The notes under the pieces were generated by a model. It worked only from the letters and a program-made list of their open reading frames with translations, was not told where the DNA came from and made no database searches. 53,474 nucleotides of DNA from CALMEH01 sp964548225 (GTDB taxonomy: Bacteria > Acidobacteriota > Blastocatellia > Pyrinomonadales > Pyrinomonadaceae), in assembly GCA_964548225.1 (NCBI GenBank), contig CAZJQP010000027.1, positions 1-53,474 on the forward strand, given 5' to 3'. The position numbers were made by a program, and so were the translations under genes. Below are positions 1-7,944 of the stretch, piece by piece. Numbering within the stretch: the stretch's first letter is position 1; the number at the start of each line of letters is the position of its first letter.

Positions 1-636
1 CCTCTGAAATAATTGATAATTGATAATTGGAATTTAATAAATTGTCGTGTAAAAATACGGCACATTAGCAATTATTCATTATCAATTATCAATTATTTTA
101 GAAGTTATTCCTTTTATTTTCTTTTGTTTGACTACTTAACTACAAAAATACGCGAAACGCCACAAATTAAAAAGAAACTTGACGAATTTTGTGCAATTTC
201 GTGTTGTTTTGTGGTTAAATTCTGACTCTTATTTGAGTTTGAACACAATTTGTAACCACGAAATACACAAAATACACGAAAAATTTACAAAAGATTCGGC
301 AGATTCTCGGCGATAATCAATTTTTGTGCCGCTCAGTAATGATTTTTTGTATGATTTTTCATATCCCGGAGACCCATCGCTTGGCGGCACATCTCCGTTA
401 AAACGTGGGATAAAAATTATAAAATTTCAGATTCCGCAACCCACAAAAAAATAAGCAGCAGTTTCATCTTTAACATTCCGTTAATAAACAATTCACGTTC
501 ATTTAATACGCATTTCACTTTCAATTAACTTTCCGCGCCTATCCTTTTTCTTGCATACCAGAATTTACAAATTATTTGGCAAAAAAAGCACGAACGAGTC
601 GGGGGAAAACCGTTTCGTATCGGGCGCATATTTTTT
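1..636. other. Intergenic leader region, no gene seen
   Basis: No convincing gene is present upstream of the receptor. The first 100 bases form an imperfect inverted repeat of AATTGATAATTG-type units (arms about 7-29 and 69-99). A CACGAAATACACAAAATACACG-like direct repeat without a partner lies near 257-290. A possibly folded element lies at 362-412. Both repeat types recur elsewhere in the window, at 22924-23013 and 18025-18100. Confidence 0.6.
362..412 (+). ncRNA. Candidate structured leader RNA
   Basis: TATCCC (362-367) can pair with GGGATA (407-412). The next five bases GGAGA (368-372) pair with TCTCC (392-396). A small CGC/GCG hairpin sits inside. This gives a compact two-helix fold about 235 bases before the receptor start. 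It matches no riboswitch class that I recognise, and it could be a chance fold in an intergenic region rich in palindromes. Confidence 0.2.
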
Positions 637-642
637 AAGGAG
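637..642 (+). promoter_or_regulatory. RBS that sets the receptor start
   Basis: AAGGAG ends 5 bases before ATG 648. It overlaps the alternative in-frame GTG at 642, which rules that GTG out as the initiator. Confidence 0.75.
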
Positions 643-647
643 TGAAA

Positions 648-3600
648 ATGAGATTCAAATTTATCGAGAAATTTTTCATAGCAATTTTCGCAGTTCTTTT
701 TTCGCAAACAGCTTTTGCACAAGCAACAGGCAGTTTGAGCGGGACGGTTAAAGACCCAAACGGAGCAGTCGTTCAGGGCGCAACCGTTACCGTTAAAAAT
801 ACAGCGACAAATTTGTCGCGCAACTTTATTACAAATGACGACGGCGTTTGGACAGCAACGCTTTTGCCTGTCGGAATTTACAGCGTAACTTTTGAAAAAG
901 ACGGTTTTAAGAAAGCCATCAGCGAAAATATCGCGGTTGAGGCTTCGATTGTTCGCACGGTTGAAACGAAGCTCGAAATCGGCGTTTCGGACGTAACGAT
1001 TACCGTAACGAGCGACCAGCCTTTGATTCAGACCGAATCGGCGACAACCGCACGGCAGATTACGGGCGACGAAGCGACGAAAATCCCGACTTCGACGCGC
1101 TCATTTACAGGGCTTTTATCGTCGGAAGCAGGCGTGGCGAGCGAACTTTCGCCCGTCGGTGTGAACGGCAACGGCAACATTTCGCCGTCGGTTAATGGCA
1201 CACGAACGACTTCGACATCTTTGTTTTTTAACGGGATTGACGCAACGAATATCACGAGCAACGAAGGTTCTTTGACCGATAATATCTCGCCTGCACTCGA
1301 AACTTTGCAGGAAATCAAATTGCAAACGTCGCTTTATGACGCTTCGACGGGCAGAAGCGGCGGCGGAACTTTCCAACTCGTAACAAAATCGGGCGGCAAC
1401 CAATTTCGCGGCTCGGCTTATTATTATTTGCAAAACAAAGCGTTTAATTCAAACGAATATTTCTTAAAACAAGCCGGAGTCGAAAAACCGAAAGCCGACC
1501 GCACCGAAACGGGTTTCACCTTCGGCGGTCCGATTATCAAAGACAAATTTTTCTTTTTCGGCGGTTATCAATATACAAATGCAAACACCGGATTAGTTCC
1601 GACGGCGCGGACACGCTCGACTTTGCCGCGTGCCTTGACCGTTTTGGGCGAAGACCGTTCGGCGGCGGCGATTGCGGCGGCGTTTAATCAATTCAATGGA
1701 TGTTCGGGAACGAACTGTCTGACCGCCGCTGATATTTCGCCCGTCGCTTTGCGGATTTTTAATTTGCGGAATCCGGTAACGGGCGGTTTCGTTCTGCCCT
1801 CACTGTCGGGCGCGAATTTTACGCCGCTCGGCATTGTTGACCAGACGGGAACGGCGAGTTTTCAATTCGGCAGTTTTCCGACCGTAACGACGCGCACTTT
1901 GCAGAGAAACAATCAGCTTGTCGAATTTGTTGATGTAGTTCCTTCAAGCTTTAAGCAAAATCAATTTACATTGCGGCTTGACGGTCAGATAAACTCGAAA
2001 AACAATCTGAGCGGAACATTTTTCTGGGCAAAGTTTCCGGGTTTTGATTCGTTCCCTGACCCGAATTCGTTAGCTTCGCCTTTTACCTTGAAGCGCAACG
2101 ACCAAAACAGAACTTTATCAATCGCCGACACGCATATTTTTACCTCGAATTTTGTTAATGAAATTCGTTTCGGCTATTACTATCTGAACAACACCCGCGC
2201 TCTTGACGACCCGTTTCTTTCTTTGACCAACGAAAGCATCGGCGTTTTCAATCCGGCGACAGTTTTTGACAGCTCGCCGTCAACGCTTCGGCTTGGTCAT
2301 TATATCGGCAGAAATAACATCGCCAATTTTTCCTTCGGCGGTCCGAACGATTCTTTTAACCGCCGTCAACAGACGACTTTCAGCGTTGCCGATAACGCCG
2401 TCTGGACACGCGGCAAAAACACTTTCAAATTCGGTTTCGATTTTAAACGGCATCAATACGACACCAATCTGCCCGAAGAACAAGCCACCGAGTTTGAAAA
2501 ATTTGACAGCTTTACACAACTCCTGACCGGAAACGCGACCGAAGCCGACACGCAATATGGCGTAACCGACAAGAGTTTCCGCTTTCAAGATTTCGGTTTG
2601 TATTTTACGACCGATTGGAAATTGACAAATAAATTAACCGTCAACGCCGGACTGCGTTACGAAATTTTTATGCGACCGACCGAAAAGCAGGGACGCATCG
2701 GCAATTTTGATTTGTCGTCGTTTGAGCCGTGTTTTACGCAAACGGGCGGCACAGCAGAAATCTGCAACAATCCGACACGCGGTTTTATTATTCCGAACAA
2801 CGTCAGTTTGACAGGCAATCCGGTTGTTGACGGCGCGATAAACGCAACAACCGTGGTGGACAACAAACACACGCTCAACGGGCAAGATTTGAACAACATC
2901 GCGCCGCGTTTCGGTTTTGCGTATCAGGTCAACAGCAAATTTGTTGTGCGCGGCGGTGTCGGAATGTTTTATGACCGACCTTCGGCGGCGTTTATCAATA
3001 CGGTTTTCTCGAATTATCCTTTCTTAAGAGAAGTTGAGATTACTGTGCCGAGCGGCAATGTGCCGATTGCCACAGCGTTTTCAAACACGCCGACAAACAT
3101 TCCGCTTAATGCGTGGCTTCCGTTTAGAATTGTGCGCGGCGGTGGGGCAACCGGAACTTATCAAATCCGCGACAACACGCCTGTAACAATTGATTCACGC
3201 GGCACACCGTTTGGTGGAACAACCTTCGGAAACATCGCCGAAACCTTTGAGTTTCGGGCAATTGACCGCAATATCAAAACTCCTTACGTTTATCAATGGA
3301 ACGTCGGGATGCAGTATGAATTATTCAAGGATTTCGTCTTTGAAGCACGTTACATCGGAACTGCCGGAAGAAATCTTCTGATGGCAACCGCGCTCAATCA
3401 AGGTTACGATTTGAACGACCCGAACACACCTGACCATATTTTCGAGCGGTTCAACTTGGCTTACGTTGCCGCCGGTTCGCCGAACGGCGCACTCAATGCC
3501 GGAAGCACGGCGCGTGAACGCGGACTCGGACGAGCCTTCGGATTTTTGAACCCGGTAACGGGCAGAATTGATTTGAATTTGGCGAATGCCAGCGGTGCGG

Positions 3601-4454
3601 TTATAGGTTTTGAAGCGCGTGTGCCGATTTTAGGATTTAACGTCCCCGAAGCTCTGATTTTGCGCTCAAACGGCTATTCGGACTATCACGGTGGACAATT
3701 CAGCTTGACTAAACGACTTTCGAGCGGTTTGCAATATAATGTTTCTTATACCTTCTCGAAATCCATTGATGTAATGTCATCAGATCCGGGAAGCACCGCT
3801 GGCGGCGGCAAACCTGACGTTCCGAACACCGGCTTTATCGCGCAAGGCGACGCACGAAACACGGACAACAACCGCGGACTTTCGGATTTTGACCGCACAC
3901 ATCGGTTTAGTTTGAGCTTTTTGTATGAAATCCCGAATTTTGGTTCAAACAGCCGATTGTTAAATGGTTGGCAGATTTCGGGGTTTGCTCAAGTTCAATC
4001 GGGAACGCCTTTTACAGTTTTTGCATCAGAACCCGAAATCGCTAACGCTTCGCAATATGCCGATTTGGTTCGTGGTTCGGGCGGTTTGTATCGTCTCGGA
4101 TTTGGTCGTCCGAATATCAACTGCACAGCGGAGCAGGCTCTGCTCGGTTTCAGCGGAAACTCGGCGGTTATTGACCGCAGTTGCTTTTCATCGCCGCAAG
4201 GTGGTTTCGGCAACTTAGGCAGAAATACGTTTCGCGGTCCGGTTCAAAAAAGATTCGACATTAGTTTCGTGAAGTCCACCAGAATCAATGAACGAATGAA
4301 CTTCGATGTCGGTTTCGACATTTTCAATTTGTTCAACACGACAAATTTTGCAAATCCGACCAGTGATTTGCAAGATTCATCGGATTTCGGCAGAATCACG
4401 AATACTGTCGGCGGTTCGCGTGTCGGACAATTCCGGGTGAAATTCAGCTTCTAA
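648..4454 (+). CDS. TonB-dependent outer-membrane receptor, Oar-like
   Basis: A 1268-residue outer-membrane beta-barrel predicted to take up a large substrate using TonB energy. Residues 1-24 are a signal peptide ending AFA before QATG. A carboxypeptidase-regulatory-like (CarboxypepD_reg) beta-sandwich follows at about 28-110 (GSLSGTVKDPNGAVVQGATV). A plug domain lies at about 130-250. The rest is a long barrel ending in the aromatic residue typical of outer-membrane proteins (FRVKFSF). This architecture is expanded in Acidobacteriota, where substrates are usually unknown. ATG 648 is chosen over GTG 642 because of the RBS at 637-642. A polypurine/polypyrimidine hairpin follows the stop. No substrate-specific neighbour is visible. 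Confidence 0.93.
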   Translation: MRFKFIEKFFIAIFAVLFSQTAFAQATGSLSGTVKDPNGAVVQGATVTVKNTATNLSRNFITNDDGVWTATLLPVGIYSVTFEKDGFKKAISENIAVEASIVRTVETKLEIGVSDVTITVTSDQPLIQTESATTARQITGDEATKIPTSTRSFTGLLSSEAGVASELSPVGVNGNGNISPSVNGTRTTSTSLFFNGIDATNITSNEGSLTDNISPALETLQEIKLQTSLYDASTGRSGGGTFQLVTKSGGNQFRGSAYYYLQNKAFNSNEYFLKQAGVEKPKADRTETGFTFGGPIIKDKFFFFGGYQYTNANTGLVPTARTRSTLPRALTVLGEDRSAAAIAAAFNQFNGCSGTNCLTAADISPVALRIFNLRNPVTGGFVLPSLSGANFTPLGIVDQTGTASFQFGSFPTVTTRTLQRNNQLVEFVDVVPSSFKQNQFTLRLDGQINSKNNLSGTFFWAKFPGFDSFPDPNSLASPFTLKRNDQNRTLSIADTHIFTSNFVNEIRFGYYYLNNTRALDDPFLSLTNESIGVFNPATVFDSSPSTLRLGHYIGRNNIANFSFGGPNDSFNRRQQTTFSVADNAVWTRGKNTFKFGFDFKRHQYDTNLPEEQATEFEKFDSFTQLLTGNATEADTQYGVTDKSFRFQDFGLYFTTDWKLTNKLTVNAGLRYEIFMRPTEKQGRIGNFDLSSFEPCFTQTGGTAEICNNPTRGFIIPNNVSLTGNPVVDGAINATTVVDNKHTLNGQDLNNIAPRFGFAYQVNSKFVVRGGVGMFYDRPSAAFINTVFSNYPFLREVEITVPSGNVPIATAFSNTPTNIPLNAWLPFRIVRGGGATGTYQIRDNTPVTIDSRGTPFGGTTFGNIAETFEFRAIDRNIKTPYVYQWNVGMQYELFKDFVFEARYIGTAGRNLLMATALNQGYDLNDPNTPDHIFERFNLAYVAAGSPNGALNAGSTARERGLGRAFGFLNPVTGRIDLNLANASGAVIGFEARVPILGFNVPEALILRSNGYSDYHGGQFSLTKRLSSGLQYNVSYTFSKSIDVMSSDPGSTAGGGKPDVPNTGFIAQGDARNTDNNRGLSDFDRTHRFSLSFLYEIPNFGSNSRLLNGWQISGFAQVQSGTPFTVFASEPEIANASQYADLVRGSGGLYRLGFGRPNINCTAEQALLGFSGNSAVIDRSCFSSPQGGFGNLGRNTFRGPVQKRFDISFVKSTRINERMNFDVGFDIFNLFNTTNFANPTSDLQDSSDFGRITNTVGGSRVGQFRVKFSF

Positions 4455-4459
4455 AAATT

Positions 4460-4536
4460 CAAGAAGAAGAGAAAAGAAGAAGAGGAGTGGAAGAGAAACA
4501 TCTTTCGCTCCTCTTTCTCTTTTTCTCCTCTTCTTG
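4460..4536. repeat. Polypurine/polypyrimidine inverted repeat
   Basis: Arm 4460-4488 (A/G-rich, AAGAAGAGGAG-type) is nearly complementary to 4507-4536. It lies just after the receptor stop and could act as a transcription terminator. A related element at 25181-25320 has been incorporated into a reading frame. Confidence 0.7.
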
Positions 4537-4566
4537 TAAAAATTGTGGTAATCTGTTCTTCTCATT

Positions 4567-4776
4567 ATGGCGAAAGTGAAATGTCCGACTTGCGGAAAGG
4601 AAACCGAATACAGCACCGAAAATGAATTTCGTCCGTTTTGTTCCGAGCGTTGCAAGCTGCTCGATTTCGGGGCGTGGGCTGATGAAGAATTTGCCTTGCC
4701 GACCGAAGAAACGGATTTGAGCGAAGAAGATTTTGAAAAAATCGAACGCGCTTTGAGGGAGAAAGAAAACTTATGA
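4567..4776 (+). CDS. yacG: DNA gyrase inhibitor YacG (zinc ribbon)
   Basis: A 69-residue YacG-family protein. CPTCGKE near the N-terminus and FCSERCK at about 27-33 provide the C-x2-C/C-x3-C zinc site. RCKLLDFGAWADEEFALP is the family signature. The tail is acidic. In E. coli YacG binds GyrB and blocks DNA binding by gyrase. Length and motifs are normal. Its last codons overlap the next ATG by four bases (ATGA), so the two genes are probably translationally coupled. Confidence 0.9.
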   Translation: MAKVKCPTCGKETEYSTENEFRPFCSERCKLLDFGAWADEEFALPTEETDLSEEDFEKIERALREKENL

Positions 4777-5039
4777 ATTTATTACTTTTTGATGTGTCGC
4801 CGATTTCAAGTCCGGCTTTTATTTTTGTCGGAATTGCAATTTTTTTTATCGGTTTAGCAGTTGCCGTAATCGCCTTTAAAATGCTGAAAAAAACCGTTAA
4901 AATGGCGGTTAGAATGGCGATTGTCGCCGCGATTTTGATTGCCGCACTCATCGGCACGATTGCTTTTTTTGTTATCGGCGGAAGCACCCCCAAACGACCT
5001 GAAAGAAATTATACGCCGACACCGAGCAAGACGCGATAA
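4773..5039 (+). CDS. Small membrane protein, unknown function
   Basis: An 88-residue protein with two hydrophobic segments: about 13-36 (AFIFVGIAIFFIGLAVAVIA) and about 48-70 (AIVAAILIAALIGTIAFFVI). A lysine-rich loop separates them and the tail is short and basic with prolines. No family recognised. It overlaps yacG by 4 bases and stands 11 bases before the MFS gene, so the three genes probably form one transcript. The two-helix hairpin topology gives no functional hint. Confidence 0.75.
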   Translation: MNLLLFDVSPISSPAFIFVGIAIFFIGLAVAVIAFKMLKKTVKMAVRMAIVAAILIAALIGTIAFFVIGGSTPKRPERNYTPTPSKTR

Positions 5040-5050
5040 ATTCCAAATTA

Positions 5051-6298
5051 ATGATTCTCAAAATAAGAAAATTCTTTGCCCGCTATCGTTATCTTTCGGG
5101 CAATGTCTTTGCTTTGAGCCTTGTTTCGCTTCTCAACGACACTTCAAGCGAAATAATTTACCCGCTTCTGCCGACATTTCTGGCTTTAACGCTTGGCGCA
5201 TCGCCGTTTTACATCGGCATTATCGAAGGCGTTGCCGAATCCGTTGCATCCGTTCTAAAACTTTTTTCGGGTTATTTGAGCGATAAATTCGACAAACGGA
5301 AATTTCCCGTCTTTTTCGGTTACGCGCTTTCGAGCATCGTTCGCCCGCTTCTTGCCTTTGTCGGAAGCTGGCAAGCGGTTTTTGCTGTGCGTCTCACAGA
5401 CCGCATCGGCAAAGGTATTCGCGGTGCGCCGCGTGATGCGATTTTGGCTGATTCCGTCGCACCCGAACGACGCGGTTTGGCTTTTGGATTTAACCGTGCC
5501 GCCGACCATCTCGGCGCAGTCATTGGTCCGATTATTGCATTTATTTTGCTTTCATATCTTGCCCAAAATCCCGAAAATCCGACCGCGAGAGATTACAGCC
5601 AAGTCTTTCTTTTCGCCTCGATTCCGGTTGTTTTAGGTTTGTTCGTCATCATTTTTTTTGTCAAAGAAGAAAAACACGAGCCGCAAGAAATTCAGGAAAA
5701 TCTCACACCGATAAAACTTTCGCTCAAAGAATTTGACGGCAATTTCAAACGATTTTTAGTAACAATCGCGCTTTTTACGCTCTCAAATTCGACCGACGCA
5801 TTTTTGCTTCTTCGCGCCGAACAATCTGGAATCGCGCCCGCCGTTCTGCCGCTTCTGTGGATGACACTTCATTTCAGCAAAGTAATTTTCTCGCTCATCG
5901 GCGGAGATTTATCAGACAAATTCGGACGCAAAACAATGATTTTTTCAGGTTGGATAATTTACGCACTGGTTTATGCTGGATTCGCTTTTATAAATCAAGC
6001 GTGGCAGGCGTGGGCATTATTCATCATTTACGGAATTTATTTCGGCTTAACCGAAGGCGTGGAAAAAGCTCTCGTCGCCGATTTAGTATCAAAGGAAAAA
6101 CGCGGCACGGCTTACGGATTTTACAACCTCGCTTTCTCGATTACAGTCTTGCCCGCATCAATCATCTTCGGCGCACTTTGGACACAATTCGGCGCAAGCA
6201 CCGCATTTTTAATCAGCGCAATTATTTCGATTTGTGCAGCATTTTTGCTCTTGAGTGTGCAAACTAAAACGATTGCTAATGAAAAAATGTTGTCTTAA
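5051..6298 (+). CDS. MFS transporter
   Basis: A 415-residue major facilitator with about 12 membrane helices in two halves. The loop between helices 2 and 3 reads GYLSDKFDKRK. The equivalent loop in the second half is GGDLSDKFGRKTMI, a motif A. GKGIRGAPRDA is typical of a large uncharacterised branch of drug/metabolite MFS proteins. Substrate unknown. Its TAA (6296-6298) is the last sequence before the inserted cassette at 6299, which left the MFS reading frame intact. Confidence 0.88.
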   Translation: MILKIRKFFARYRYLSGNVFALSLVSLLNDTSSEIIYPLLPTFLALTLGASPFYIGIIEGVAESVASVLKLFSGYLSDKFDKRKFPVFFGYALSSIVRPLLAFVGSWQAVFAVRLTDRIGKGIRGAPRDAILADSVAPERRGLAFGFNRAADHLGAVIGPIIAFILLSYLAQNPENPTARDYSQVFLFASIPVVLGLFVIIFFVKEEKHEPQEIQENLTPIKLSLKEFDGNFKRFLVTIALFTLSNSTDAFLLLRAEQSGIAPAVLPLLWMTLHFSKVIFSLIGGDLSDKFGRKTMIFSGWIIYALVYAGFAFINQAWQAWALFIIYGIYFGLTEGVEKALVADLVSKEKRGTAYGFYNLAFSITVLPASIIFGALWTQFGASTAFLISAIISICAAFLLLSVQTKTIANEKMLS

Positions 6299-6385
6299 CG
6301 TTTGAGATGACGCGGGCGCGGCTCACGCCACCCTAAATTCTTATGACGCTAGCTGCCGCGCCTCGCGTCCATTGATTTGTTATGT
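6293..6385 (-). other. attC-like recombination site of an integron cassette
   Basis: Read on the bottom strand. R'' is ACATAAC (6385-6379). A 9-nt spacer follows, then GACGCG-A-GGCGCGG, a loop, the complementary CCGCGCC-CGCGTC, a second 9-nt spacer, and R' GTTAAGA (6299-6293). The long stem carries one bulged A. This order of R stem, unpaired spacer, bulged stem and variable loop is the known attC architecture. R'' pairs fully with GTTATGT at the far cassette boundary, as expected for an excised cassette circle. The ORF stop codon lies inside R''. Confidence 0.75.
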
Positions 6386-6979
6386 TTCCGTTGATTTCCA
6401 ATCGTCTTTTTTGATTTTATATAGCATTTCCGCATATTCCAAAGACTTTTCTAAACTAATGCTGTAAACTTCGTCTTTCATTTTACCGAGAGTGTTAATG
6501 CAACGAATAAAAACGCCTTTAATTCCAGCATACTCGACTATTTGAACTAAAGAAGCGGGCGATTCTCTGTAATATCTGCCGTCCGACCGAAGAACTTTAT
6601 AAGTTTTGGGCGTTGACGCAAGCGGTAACTGCACCCAGAGAAGAATGTTCTCCTGTTTATTTTTGAATTCTTCCAAGTAAACGAAAAATTTTTCAAACGC
6701 TTTTTCTTCGTCTCCATCACAAGACTTTACCAATAAATAGTTCCAAACTACATTGCCTTCGTTTGATTGGAGTTTCATCACGACCCAACTTTGAAAACCG
6801 CGAAATGAAGGATTTTCTTCAATCTCTATCTCGTTAGTATCAAGAGCCATAATGTAGCCAAACAAAAACGACGCAAGCAACAGAAGCGACGGTTCGCCAA
6901 GATACATTACAGGTCGCTTTTGGATTTGGCTTAACAGCGCGTAAATATCAGTTGCCATTGGTCAAAGGAAGAAACATAA
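6299..6979 (-). mobile_element. Putative single integron gene cassette
   Basis: The 681-bp unit runs from the G of GTTATGT (boundary 6974-6980, bottom strand) through one ORF to the G of GTTAAGA at 6299. It has the hallmarks of a cassette: a single gene, a start codon close to the upstream boundary, a stop codon overlapping R'', and a 3' attC. Joining the flanks across the cassette restores ATAAG-TTAAGACAAC on the bottom strand, with the MFS stop in place. No integrase or further cassettes are in the window, so this is a lone cassette or an insertion at a secondary site. Confidence 0.65.
6380..6958 (-). CDS. Cassette-borne hypothetical protein
   Basis: A 192-residue soluble protein of unknown function. 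Its N-terminus, QKRPVMYLGEPSLLLLASFLFGY, resembles the KRPGMYLG...L..FL.GY start of a widespread uncharacterised family found in scattered accessory contexts. The rest is mixed alpha/beta and acidic, with an aromatic WVVMKL/VWNYLLVK core. There are no membrane segments or signal peptide. The ATG lies 16 bases from the cassette boundary and the TAA sits inside the attC R'' box, so it is the cassette cargo. Its tightly packed, foreign-looking context suggests an adaptive gene, but the function cannot be inferred. Confidence 0.8.
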   Translation of the reverse strand: MATDIYALLSQIQKRPVMYLGEPSLLLLASFLFGYIMALDTNEIEIEENPSFRGFQSWVVMKLQSNEGNVVWNYLLVKSCDGDEEKAFEKFFVYLEEFKNKQENILLWVQLPLASTPKTYKVLRSDGRYYRESPASLVQIVEYAGIKGVFIRCINTLGKMKDEVYSISLEKSLEYAEMLYKIKKDDWKSTET

Positions 6980-6980
6980 C
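6974..6980 (-). other. Cassette boundary core site (GTTATGT)
   Basis: Bottom-strand GTTATGT matches GTTRRRY at six of seven positions and is the exact complement of the attC R'' box ACATAAC. The preceding bottom-strand sequence CGCGTCAATCATAA resembles the 3' end of the attC (CGCGTCATCTCAAAC). The DNA just outside the cassette may therefore be a remnant of another attC or an attI. Confidence 0.55.
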
Positions 6981-6990
6981 TTATGATTGA

Positions 6991-7093
6991 CGCGAACCAT
7001 TCGCGCTAATCACCGAATTTGGTGTATTATCGAGAACCATTCGCGCTAACACGCGAAATTGGTGTATTATCTGGAATGATTCGCGCTAATAAC
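6991..7093. repeat. Three 40-bp tandem repeats beside the cassette
   Basis: Copies at 6991-7030 and 7031-7070 are near-identical and a partial third lies at 7071-7093. Each carries ATTCGCGCTAA, and the full copies end in TTGGTGTATTAT. The period is exactly 40 bp. They lie between the end of def and the cassette start, directly next to the recombination boundary. Confidence 0.8.
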
Positions 7094-7167
7094 CTTAATA
7101 TGCGGATTGATTATAACCTAATTTTTCAGAATTGCAACAAAAAATTTTGCGTCCAAATTTTGCAAAA

Positions 7168-7656
7168 TTATTTCCAATTTCTCTCTTTCTTAAACCGCTT
7201 CACAACCATCTCGCGCCGCATTTTCGGTAAGTGGTCAATAAAGAGTTTGCCGTTGCAATGGTCGGTTTCGTGCATAAAACAACGTGCGGCATAACCTTCG
7301 GCTTCGCGCTCAAACCATTCGCCTTTTTCATCTTGCGCCTTTAATTTCGCCTTCATCGGACGCACAACGACCGCCGGGACTTTGCCGACTGACAGACAGC
7401 CTTCTTGCGAAGATTGTTCGCCACTTGTTTCGATGATTTCGGGATTGGCGGCAATGAGTTTGATGCCGTCGCAGTCCATCACGAACAGCCGCAGATTCAA
7501 CCCGATTTGCGGCGCGGCAAGCCCTACGCCTTGCGCGTCATACATTGTTTCAAACATATCTTCGCAAAGTTTCGCCAAATCTTCATCAAATTTTTCGACA
7601 GGTTTGCCGACTTCCGCCAAAACTTTTTCTGGATATTCCGTGATTTTTCTTATCAT
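7168..7656 (-). CDS. def: Peptide deformylase
   Basis: A 162-residue Fe/Zn deformylase that removes the N-formyl group from nascent proteins. All three family motifs are intact: GVGLAAPQIG (about 43-52), EGCLSV (about 85-90, metal Cys) and HETDHCNG (about 129-136, the HExxH metal and catalytic site). Length is normal for a type I enzyme. It is not next to fmt here. It is followed by 40-bp repeats and the cassette, and preceded by a palindromic repeat at 7663-7730. Confidence 0.95.
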   Translation of the reverse strand: MIRKITEYPEKVLAEVGKPVEKFDEDLAKLCEDMFETMYDAQGVGLAAPQIGLNLRLFVMDCDGIKLIAANPEIIETSGEQSSQEGCLSVGKVPAVVVRPMKAKLKAQDEKGEWFEREAEGYAARCFMHETDHCNGKLFIDHLPKMRREMVVKRFKKERNWK

Positions 7657-7662
7657 AAATTG

Positions 7663-7730
7663 GATTTTGGTTTTTGGTCTTTAGTCTTTGGAAAAATCAA
7701 AAGCCGAAGACCAAAAACCAAAGACCGAAA
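7663..7730. repeat. Inverted repeat (TTTTTGGTCTTTGG type)
   Basis: Arms of the TTTGGTCTTTGG type (about 7669-7691) face GACCAAAAACCAAAGACC (about 7708-7726). The element lies between def and the zinc-ribbon gene. Related sequence occurs at 21100-21176, and at 14938-14971 inside a gene. Confidence 0.65.
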
Positions 7731-7731
7731 A

Positions 7732-7941
7732 TTATCTGGGAATTATCCCAAGCCGTGAACGCCGCCGAAAATCTCGTTTGGCGAAAAAGCCTTTTTCTTC
7801 GCGCATTAAACATTCCCAACAGACGTTGCGCGTTTCGTTGGTCGGCGAAACAAAGGTGTTGTAATTGCTCGTTTCGCGGTCGCACTCCGAACATCTGACC
7901 GATGGTTTTTCTATCAATTTCGGATCGTTTGTTTTAATCAT
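7732..7941 (-). CDS. Small CxxC/CxxC zinc-binding protein
   Basis: A 69-residue protein with CSEC (17-20) and CWEC (about 41-44), enough for one zinc knuckle, followed by a basic arginine-rich tail (KRDFRRRSRLG). No family recognised. The start is 3 bases after the stop of the upstream membrane glycosyltransferase, so it is probably co-transcribed with it. The C-terminus runs into the repeat at 7663-7730, so the last residues may not be conserved. Confidence 0.6.
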   Translation of the reverse strand: MIKTNDPKLIEKPSVRCSECDRETSNYNTFVSPTNETRNVCWECLMREEKGFFAKRDFRRRSRLGIIPR

Positions 7942-7944
7942 TTT

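Noticed and set aside
13..225. 70-codon frame at the window start
   Set aside because: It is read from an AATTGATAATTG inverted repeat, with low-complexity product and no RBS.
329..342. CCGCTCAGTAATGA shared, in reverse complement, with the end of array 2 (33463-33476)
   Set aside because: A 14-bp match between two places is expected by chance in a window of this size; worth recalling only if it recurs at other array ends.
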